DNA of 64,000 nucleotides from Deltaproteobacteria bacterium (GTDB taxonomy: Bacteria; Myxococcota_A; UBA796; SXON01), in contig CANFCK010000010.1 in NCBI GenBank assembly GCA_947445035.1, positions 1-64,000 of the forward strand, read 5' to 3'. Positions 58,308 to 64,000 of this stretch are shown here, piece by piece (position 1 is the first letter of the stretch; each line of letters begins with the position of its first letter). Below the pieces are notes generated by a model. The model did no database searches. It saw only the letters and a list, made by a program, of their open reading frames with translations, and was not told the origin of the DNA. The position numbers and the translations under genes were made by a program.

Positions 58308-58900
58308 CGGCAGTTCTCCCACAGCCCGGCGTCGGCCTGCCGGGCGGCCGCGACGTCCTCGGCGATCTCTCTCTCGAAGGTCGTGTTGGGGTCGACCGAC
58401 AAGGCCGAGGCGTAGCCGTTGCGCGCCAAGACACGGTTGTGGAAGCCCGAATCTCCATCGCCACGAATCAAGTAGGCGAGCGTGCGGTCGTAATAGTCGA
58501 GGCACTCCGCATCGAAGGTGAGCCAGGCCAACCGGTCGAGCAGCTCGTCGCTGGTGAACGCCGTGGCCTCGGCGGAAAAACACTCGGCAGGATCAGGAGA
58601 GTGTTCGATCTCTGGGGTGTCGATGCCGATCAGGCGCACCTTGAAGTAGGCGCCCCCCTCTTCCGGCTCGACGTTGACGGTGTCGCCATCGGTGATGTAC
58701 GTCACGCGCACCAGCATCGGCGCCTGGCACTGGGAATCGCCCCCGGGCAGCTCGGTCAGCGCCCGAACCCGGGCGTCGTCGGCCGCCAGCTCGCCCGTGT
58801 CGACCTCCCCCGAATCCTCCGCAAGACCGCTGTCATCGGAGTCACCGGCGGTATCACCCCCTCCGAACCAGTTCGCGCAGGCCGCCAGAAAGACCAACAC
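58304..58900 (-). CDS. Staphylococcal-nuclease-like (SNase) lipoprotein
   Basis: 198 residues, GTG start directly after the stop of the DUF5989 gene. Short lipoprotein signal MLVFLAACANW. After an Asp/Ser/Gly-rich linker comes the SNase fold: VTYITDGDTVNV, KVRLIGIDTPEIEHS (catalytic Arg and Glu region), CLDYYDRTLAYLIRGD (second Arg) and GLWENC. Extracellular nuclease that cuts DNA or RNA in Ca2+-dependent fashion. It is in an operon with a carbamoyltransferase, which is unusual. Confidence 0.9.
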   Translation of the reverse strand: MLVFLAACANWFGGGDTAGDSDDSGLAEDSGEVDTGELAADDARVRALTELPGGDSQCQAPMLVRVTYITDGDTVNVEPEEGGAYFKVRLIGIDTPEIEHSPDPAECFSAEATAFTSDELLDRLAWLTFDAECLDYYDRTLAYLIRGDGDSGFHNRVLARNGYASALSVDPNTTFEREIAEDVAAARQADAGLWENCR

Positions 58901-59101
58901 TCAGAACACCATGTAGATGAACGGCGCCACATAATGGATGCTCTGCAAGAAGAGCAGACCGATAGCGACCAAAAGCAGCACCAGTACGAGCGGCACCATC
59001 CACCACCGCTTGCCGCGCCCTAGCATCGCCACGAGCGCCCCGGCCGTCCCGAAGCGTAAAAGCCACGTTTCCATCGCCGACGGTGCGCTGGGCTCGCTCA
59101 T
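58901..59101 (-). CDS. DUF5989 family small membrane protein
   Basis: 66 residues. LRFGTAGALVAMLGRGKRWWMVPLVLVLLLVAIGLLF and SIHYVAPFIYMVF match the DUF5989 proteins commonly found beside carbamoyltransferases. One transmembrane segment and an aromatic-rich end. Overlaps the carbamoyltransferase stop by four bases. Function unknown. Confidence 0.85.
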   Translation of the reverse strand: MSEPSAPSAMETWLLRFGTAGALVAMLGRGKRWWMVPLVLVLLLVAIGLLFLQSIHYVAPFIYMVF

Positions 59102-60852
59102 CTCGGCCTCTCCACACGCAGCCCGTCCACGTAGAGCACATCGAGCCCTGACCGGGTGAACGACGCCATCGCATCCACCGGCGTGGAGACGACGGGCTCA
59201 CCTTTGAGATTGAACGACGTGTTGAGCACCACGGGGACTCCGGTCAGCTCGCCGAAACGGCTGATGAGCCGGTGGTAGTCCGGCGAGCTGTCGGCGTCGA
59301 CGACCTGCACCCGCGCGCTGCCGTCGACATGGGTGACCGCGCCGAGCTGCCCCCTGGCCGCATCGCGCACCGGCGCCGTCGAGAGCATGAACCGGACTGG
59401 CGCCGACGCCGCTGCCGGAATGTCGAAGTACTGATCGGCCGCTTCGGCGAGCACCGACGGCGCGAAGGGACGGAAGGGCTCGCGGTACTTGATCCGTTGG
59501 TTCACCAGGTCGCGCGTCGCCGCTTGGCGAGGATCCGCGAGGATCGAACGATGCCCGAGCGCGCGCGGACCCCACTCACAGCGGCCGTTCATCCATCCGA
59601 TCACCCGACCCGCCGCGAGGTCCTCCGCGGCGCGCTCAGGAGCGCTGTCACCGACGTCCTCGGGACGGCCGCCGAGGTCCTCGAGGATTTCGCGGCTGCG
59701 GGCGATGGGCGTATCGCGACCAATATCCGCCCGCCGGAGCGCGGGCCCGCGCGGATTTCCCAACACCGAATGCCACACCCACAGCGCCGCCCCGAGGGCC
59801 CCGCCCGCGTCGCCCGCAGCCGGTTGAACCCAGACGTCCGCGAACGGGCCCTCAGCGGCCAGTCGATGATTGGCCACCGAATTGAGCGCCACCCCTCCCG
59901 CAAGGCAGATGGCATCGCCCCCGACCGCTGCTTTCGCGTGCCGGGCGAGGTGCAGAACCGCGTCCTCGATCTGGTCCTGGGCCGTCGCCGCGATGTCCGC
60001 GTAGCGCTGACACTCTTCGATCTCGCTCGGGGAGCCGTCGTGAGGGGCGGCAGTCGGGGTGAACGGCGTGCCCGGAAAGCGCGAGGGGCCGAGGATTGCC
60101 TGCAACTTGGCGCCGCCCGCTTCCGACGCGTGCCAATGCCACGAGAACTTGTCCATGTCGATGGAGAAGCCGCCGCCGGGCTCCAGGTGCAGCAGCGGGT
60201 CCATCTCAGCACGAAAGCGGGGCACGCCATAGGCCGCCATGCCCATGACCTTGAACTCGCCCTCGTTGACGGCAAAGCCCAGATGCGCGGTGATGGCGCT
60301 GTAGTAGAGCCCCAGCGAGTGCGGCCAGCGCACCTCTGCCACGGGCTCGATCTCGCTGCCACGGCCGCGCCACAGCGAGGTCGTCGCCCATTCCCCGACT
60401 CCGTCTAAGCAGAGGATCGCCGCCTCGTCGTGGGGTGAGCAGTAAAAGGCGCTGGCGGCGTGGGAGAGGTGGTGCTCCGAGAAGAGCACCCGCTCCGGGC
60501 GGACGCCAAAGGCGGCGCAGAGGTTGCCGCGCAGCCATAGTTTGTCGCCCAGCCAGGCCCGCATCTGCCGCGGAAAAGCGCCGTAGGATCGTGGGAAGGT
60601 CGCGACCGCGTTGGTCAGGATGCGCTCGAACTTCCGCAGCGGCTTTTCGTAGAAGACCAGCCAATCCACCTGTGCGGCGGTGATTCCCGCTCGATCGAGG
60701 CACCATTTGGCCGAGCGCACCGGCAGCGAGGCGTCGTGTTTGAGTCGCGAGAAGCGCTCTTCCTGGACCGCGGCCACCACCACCCCGTCGCAAAGCAAGG
60801 CCACCGCCGCGTCGTGGTAGAGAGCGCTGACGCCCAGCACGTAGGTCGGCAA
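59098..60852 (-). CDS. O-carbamoyltransferase (NodU/CmcH family)
   Basis: 584 residues. Two-domain carbamoyltransferase: N-terminal YVLGVSALYHDAAVAL, VAAVQEERFSRLKHDASLP and SEHHLSHAASAFY, CLDGVGEWATTSLW, NEGEFKVMGMAAYG; C-terminal WMNGRCEWGPRALGHRSILADPR, NQRIKYREPFRPFAPSVL and VLNTSFNLKGEPVV. Uses carbamoyl phosphate and ATP to form carbamoyl adenylate, then transfers it to a hydroxyl of an antibiotic, Nod factor, toxin or glycan. The acceptor is unknown; a sulfotransferase pair and a ferritin-like protein are near. Operon start is the ferritin-like gene, three bases upstream. Confidence 0.95.
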   Translation of the reverse strand: MPTYVLGVSALYHDAAVALLCDGVVVAAVQEERFSRLKHDASLPVRSAKWCLDRAGITAAQVDWLVFYEKPLRKFERILTNAVATFPRSYGAFPRQMRAWLGDKLWLRGNLCAAFGVRPERVLFSEHHLSHAASAFYCSPHDEAAILCLDGVGEWATTSLWRGRGSEIEPVAEVRWPHSLGLYYSAITAHLGFAVNEGEFKVMGMAAYGVPRFRAEMDPLLHLEPGGGFSIDMDKFSWHWHASEAGGAKLQAILGPSRFPGTPFTPTAAPHDGSPSEIEECQRYADIAATAQDQIEDAVLHLARHAKAAVGGDAICLAGGVALNSVANHRLAAEGPFADVWVQPAAGDAGGALGAALWVWHSVLGNPRGPALRRADIGRDTPIARSREILEDLGGRPEDVGDSAPERAAEDLAAGRVIGWMNGRCEWGPRALGHRSILADPRQAATRDLVNQRIKYREPFRPFAPSVLAEAADQYFDIPAAASAPVRFMLSTAPVRDAARGQLGAVTHVDGSARVQVVDADSSPDYHRLISRFGELTGVPVVLNTSFNLKGEPVVSTPVDAMASFTRSGLDVLYVDGLRVERPR

Positions 60853-60855
60853 CGG

Positions 60856-61596
60856 CTAGCCCTCGGCGCGGGCGGCCGCGAGGCGATCGACGCCGGGCGT
60901 GGCGGCCGGCTGCCAGCCCCCCGGCTCCGTGCGCGCCAAGAGCCGAAACGGCGCGAGCACCACAAAGTACAGGATCGTGAGCCATATCCCGCTCATGAAC
61001 GAGCCGACATCGCGGGAGAAGCGGAGGTACCGCTCCCACACCCTCGCAAGTCGAAGGTCGCGACACATTTTGTCGACCGCTCGGCCCTCTTTGCGCAGCT
61101 TCTCGACCTCGGCACGACTGTAGGCCACGTGGAAGACCTCGTCTTTCAGGATGGTGCGCAGGGTCGCCTGGGTGGCGTCGTCCGGCAGGCCCCGCTCCAA
61201 GTAGACGTTGAACTGCTCCACCGCGTCCGCCTCGGCGACGTAGACGAACGCCAGGAACTTTTCCTCGCCGAAACGCTCGAAGAGCGTCTGGCCACCGACG
61301 ATCCCGGCCTGCAACAATTGCCCGCTGTCTTCCAACGCGGCGTCGGCGCGCCCGGCCTGGCCGAAGTCCCGAACGCGGTCTGCGAATATCTTCGCGTGAC
61401 GACCCTCGTCCAAGGCGTGGACGAAATATTTGCGCCGCATGTCGCGACGAGTTGTCGCCTCGACCGCCGCGAGCATGTCCATCATGCTGCCACGTTCAGC
61501 GAGGGAAAACGCCGCGAGGAGGCGCTGTGGCCGCCCCGGCATCCGCCACGAAAACTCGCTGGCCACCGTCAGCCAGGCGCGGCGGAAAACGCCCAA
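60856..61596 (-). CDS. Ferritin-like di-iron protein
   Basis: 246 residues if TTG 61596 is used; the frame is open to 61767 but the extra residues are Pro/Gly-rich. Helical bundle with di-iron ligands: ALDEGRHAKIF, VAEADAVEQFNVYLE, LKDEVFHVAYSRAEVE (Glu/His pairs). A C-terminal membrane segment (GIWLTILYFVVLAPFRLL) anchors it. Such ferritin-like proteins accompany carbamoyltransferase-DUF5989 genes. Likely role oxygen-dependent modification or redox; not proven. Confidence 0.75.
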   Translation of the reverse strand: MGVFRRAWLTVASEFSWRMPGRPQRLLAAFSLAERGSMMDMLAAVEATTRRDMRRKYFVHALDEGRHAKIFADRVRDFGQAGRADAALEDSGQLLQAGIVGGQTLFERFGEEKFLAFVYVAEADAVEQFNVYLERGLPDDATQATLRTILKDEVFHVAYSRAEVEKLRKEGRAVDKMCRDLRLARVWERYLRFSRDVGSFMSGIWLTILYFVVLAPFRLLARTEPGGWQPAATPGVDRLAAARAEG

Positions 61597-61779
61597 ATGT
61601 CTACACTCGGGGGGAGGTCGCTCGCCGCGCCCTCCCCCTACCGGGGCATTCCCTCCGGCCGTCGCGCATGCCGATGGGCCGGTTGATGTCGGCGGTTGCG
61701 GCGGCGCGCGGCATGGCTGACGATACACTCCTCTCGGGCCGTAGCATAACCCAGCGTCGGCGATCAACGCCCTCCCGAG

Positions 61780-62589
61780 TCAAGCGGAGCCGCCGCGCAC
61801 ATCCACCTTCTTCCGCCAGGTGTTCCAGTGCGGACCCACGCCCTCGTAGCCATCGGCGTCGGCATCGATGCCTGCGAGCGCGCGCAGCAGCGGCCGCCCC
61901 GCGGCACGATCGTAGTGGTACACCAGCTCTTCGGGCCCGTAGTGATGCTCGGCCCCTTTGGGGCAGGCTCCACGCGCATCGCAGGACGAGTCGCATCGCC
62001 GCGACGCCTCGTGAAAGGCGGAGCACCGGTCAACGCTCCACGCGCCGTCCACGAAGGCGTCCCCCGGGCAGGTGGTGATGCAGGGTGCTGGGCATCCGAC
62101 GCACGGATCGACCTCGATTCGCTGGGAAAAAGGAAGCGCCAAATCGGTAAAGCAGGCCGCCCGCAGACCCAGCCAAAGGCCGAATTCCGGGTGGAGCAAA
62201 AGGCCCATTCGCGAGCGGCCGCCGAGCCCGGCCAGGTCGGCGAGCATTCGGAAGTCGAGGTGAAGTTCGGCATCCCCCGAGGCGAAAAACCAACGGCGGC
62301 GCGCGCCTCCAAGGTGAGAATCCGCCCGGCTGACCGCGCGGCGCGCGTACGCGTCAAGCGGATGCGCCTCCTCGCAAAGGTGCTCCGGATGGGCGCGGAG
62401 GTCGTCGAGCAAGGCATTCCACAGCGCCGGACCCCCACTGCCGAAGACCAGGATCGAGCGCGTCCCCGGGAGCAAATGCTGCGCTTGCCGCTCGCGTCCG
62501 GCGCTCACGTCCCAGCGCGCCGGATCGGCGACGCCGAAGGCGTTGAGCCCGATCCCGGCCAACTCAGAACGGAGCGCGTCGACATCCAC
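61780..62589 (-). CDS. QueG-like iron-sulfur protein
   Basis: 269 residues from GTG 62589 (MDVDALRSELAGIGLNAFG). It has the epoxyqueuosine reductase-like N-terminal fold (RSILVFGSGGPALW, CLRAACFTDLALPFSQR-type segments) and one clear [4Fe-4S] motif CVGCPAPCITTCPGDAF, with more Cys in DRCSAF, SSCDARGACP. QueG proteins have two such clusters, a Cys-dense region and a cobalamin; here the second cluster is not clearly formed and the protein is shorter, so it is a relative. Convergently far from and divergent to the sulfotransferase at 62656. Confidence 0.75.
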   Translation of the reverse strand: MDVDALRSELAGIGLNAFGVADPARWDVSAGRERQAQHLLPGTRSILVFGSGGPALWNALLDDLRAHPEHLCEEAHPLDAYARRAVSRADSHLGGARRRWFFASGDAELHLDFRMLADLAGLGGRSRMGLLLHPEFGLWLGLRAACFTDLALPFSQRIEVDPCVGCPAPCITTCPGDAFVDGAWSVDRCSAFHEASRRCDSSCDARGACPKGAEHHYGPEELVYHYDRAAGRPLLRALAGIDADADGYEGVGPHWNTWRKKVDVRGGSA

Positions 62590-62655
62590 CCCGCGAGCGT
62601 ACCACCCTGCCCGCCCCTGGGCAGGGTGGCGCCCAGCGTGTGACAATGCGGCCGC

Positions 62656-63672
62656 GTGTCCGCTCCCATCTTCATCATCGGCACGGAGCGATCGGGGTCG
62701 AACCTCTTGCGCCTGATCCTGGATGCGCACCCCAACATCGTGGTGCCGCATCCCCCACACGTCATGCGCTACTTCGGCCCACTGGAGGCCGGGTACGGCG
62801 ACCTCGCCGAGCCCGCGCGCTTTGGCGCGCTGGTGGCCGACGTTCTGGCGCTGGTGGCCTCGCACATCCATCCCTGGCCGTGGGTCCCGAGCGCGGAGGC
62901 CGTGCTCGCCGCCGCCCCGGAGCGCTCGCTTTTCGGCGTCTACCTGGGCCTCCACGACGTGGTCCGCGGGCACGCGGGCAAAGCGCGCTGGGGCTGCAAG
63001 AGCACGTTCATGGTCGATCACGTCGACCTCGTGCGCGCCGCCCGCCCCGACGCCCGCTTCTTGTGGTTGATGCGTGACGCGCGGGACGTCGCCGCGTCGG
63101 CGAGGGAGTCCGTCTTCTCCTCGTTTGCGCCCGCTTTCTCGGCGCGTCTGTGGAGCGAGCAGCAGGCCAAGGCGCTCGCCGCCGAGGCGGGGGGCGGCGT
63201 CCTCCGCGTCCCCTATGAGTCCCTCGTGGCCGAGCCGGAAGCGCAGGTGCGGCGGATCTGCGAGTTTCTCGAAGAAGAGTTCGACCCCGCGATGCTGCGC
63301 TGGTTCGAGGGCGAGGAAGCGACCAAGTCGGCCTCCCTCTCGGAGTCCTGGAAGAACACCGCCACGCCGATGCAGACCAGCCGCCTTGCCCGTTACCGCA
63401 AGGACCTCAGCCCCGAGGACATCGCTGTTGTCGAGGAGATCGCGGGTCCGATGTTGGTCGCGTTGGACTACGCGCTGGACCTTCCGCCCCGCCCCACCCC
63501 GACCGGGCTCGCCGCTCGGTTGCGGGAGTTGCGCTGGTCGTTGAGCGATGAATGGTCGCGATTGCGAGTCGAGTGGCGATCCTTGTGGAAGGACAAGAAC
63601 GTGCGCCGGCGGTGGCGTCGTGAGTGGCTGATGACGACGATTCGATGGCGGCTGGTGCTCCGTGGCCGCTGA
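62656..63672 (+). CDS. Sulfotransferase
   Basis: 338 residues, GTG start. 5'-PSB motif at the N-terminus, FIIGTERSGSNLLRLIL, then a 3'-phosphate binding region (LWLMRDARDVAASARESVF) and a late YESLVAEPEAQVRRICEFLE. These are the PAPS-binding features. It transfers sulfate from PAPS to a hydroxyl of a glycan, lipid or small molecule. The C-terminal ~60 residues are Arg/Trp-rich. The next gene starts 11 bases before its stop and is also sulfotransferase-like. Confidence 0.92.
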   Translation: MSAPIFIIGTERSGSNLLRLILDAHPNIVVPHPPHVMRYFGPLEAGYGDLAEPARFGALVADVLALVASHIHPWPWVPSAEAVLAAAPERSLFGVYLGLHDVVRGHAGKARWGCKSTFMVDHVDLVRAARPDARFLWLMRDARDVAASARESVFSSFAPAFSARLWSEQQAKALAAEAGGGVLRVPYESLVAEPEAQVRRICEFLEEEFDPAMLRWFEGEEATKSASLSESWKNTATPMQTSRLARYRKDLSPEDIAVVEEIAGPMLVALDYALDLPPRPTPTGLAARLRELRWSLSDEWSRLRVEWRSLWKDKNVRRRWRREWLMTTIRWRLVLRGR

Positions 63673-64000
63673 TCTCGCCGCGGTCCGCGAACGCGTCGCC
63701 CGGTTGCGGAGCGGCCTCCCCGCGCTCGACGTCGCTGCGGCGGCCCGCGAAGTCGTCGTGATCGCATCCAGCTCGCGCGGCGGGAGCTCCATCTTCGCCG
63801 AGGTTTTGCGGCGGAGTCCATCCCTGCTCCACTGCCGCGCCGAGGTGAACCCGCAGCTCCGGCTTTTCGGCTGCGAGGGCGACGACGACGACACCGTCCC
63901 CGGGGCGCATCCCGTCCCACCCGGCCTGGGACTCGCGCTCGGCGCGGACTGCGGCCGACCCACCGATCGGCTCGACGATGACGCCGCGGTCGAGGCGTTT
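63662..64000 (+). CDS. Second sulfotransferase-like gene, partial
   Basis: The frame from GTG 63662 runs off the right edge (113 codons). A PAPS-binding-like strand-loop REVVVIASSSRGGSSIFAEVL near residues 30-50 corresponds to the motif of the preceding gene (Ser-Arg-Gly-Gly-Ser-Ser). It is followed by SPSLLHCRAEVNPQLRLFG. Overlap of 11 bases suggests co-translation. The call is moderate as the rest is missing. Confidence 0.65.
   Translation, partial: MAADLAAVRERVARLRSGLPALDVAAAAREVVVIASSSRGGSSIFAEVLRRSPSLLHCRAEVNPQLRLFGCEGDDDDTVPGAHPVPPGLGLALGADCGRPTDRLDDDAAVEAF

Noticed and set aside
61597..61767. N-terminal extension of the ferritin-like gene
   Set aside because: Residues are Pro/Gly/Arg-rich and unlike the helical bundle; TTG 61596 fits better, though the start stays uncertain.
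1..64000. CRISPR array, tRNA or rRNA genes, complete insertion sequence or prophage
   Set aside because: No regularly spaced direct repeats, no cloverleaf or ribosomal RNA sequence, and no transposase, integrase or phage structural gene was recognised.

Overview
This is a very GC-rich (roughly two thirds G+C), gene-dense bacterial chromosome segment, most probably from a myxobacterium or close relative (Myxococcota). Supporting signs are a C-terminal sorting signal of the MYXO-CTERM type (a Gly-Cys-Gly-Cys stretch, a membrane segment and a basic tail), several MopE-type Cys/Asp-rich metal-binding repeats, many lipoproteins with very short signal peptides, a eukaryote-like Ser/Thr kinase with a WD40-type output half, two ECF sigma/anti-sigma pairs, and F0 ATP synthase genes with no F1 genes beside them. 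I see no tRNA, rRNA, CRISPR array, phage or complete insertion sequence.

Layout. 1-12 kb: an alkaline-phosphatase-superfamily lipoprotein, cell-wall lytic transglycosylase mltG with an EVE-domain gene, then a run of + strand genes: dapC-like aminotransferase, fatty-acid-hydroxylase-like membrane enzyme, YbhN-like membrane protein, CotH-like lipoprotein and a protein with an XPB-N-terminal-like helicase-associated domain. 10-22 kb: an outer-membrane-like protein, a DnaC-like helicase loader with an unknown partner, a large GT-C glycosyltransferase behind a PspA-like gene, a DUF2400 (TIGR02757) protein and a 1387-residue PKD-repeat surface protein. 22-30.5 kb: six closely packed + strand genes (response regulator, histidine kinase, FHA/winged-helix protein, Ser/Thr kinase with WD40-type half, XPB-like helicase, Bax1-like nuclease), which look like one transcription unit joining phospho-signalling to a helicase-nuclease pair. 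30.5-41 kb: an ECF sigma/anti-sigma/pterin dehydratase-like group, rpsO-pnp, lipoproteins, a broken FG-GAP gene and a second ECF group with a CpxP-like protein. 41-48 kb: ICMT-like methyltransferase, ccdAB toxin-antitoxin, a sugar nucleotidyltransferase, dapD-dapE, a GT-C enzyme, a rhomboid protease and a [2Fe-2S] ferredoxin. 48-56 kb: a surface-protein array made of one Asp-box/MopE protein, two tandem FG-GAP lipoproteins and a third degraded copy joined to a duplicated 5' piece of dapD. 56-64 kb: atpZ-atpI-atpB-atpE, a tight operon (ferritin-like, carbamoyltransferase, DUF5989, SNase, DUF3634), a QueG-like iron-sulfur protein and two sulfotransferases.

How they work together. dapC, dapD and dapE make diaminopimelate for lysine and peptidoglycan, although dapC lies 39 kb from dapDE. 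MltG and the MurU-like enzyme also touch cell-wall metabolism. The two ECF systems and the PspA-like protein suggest envelope-stress control. The most unusual assembly is the kinase/FHA/XPB/Bax1 run. At least three genes carry single-base frameshifts in G or C runs (25962-25966, 38815-38820, 52223-52231), so either homopolymer sequencing errors or true slippage must be considered. All functions are inferred from recognisable motifs read by eye; no database search was run.
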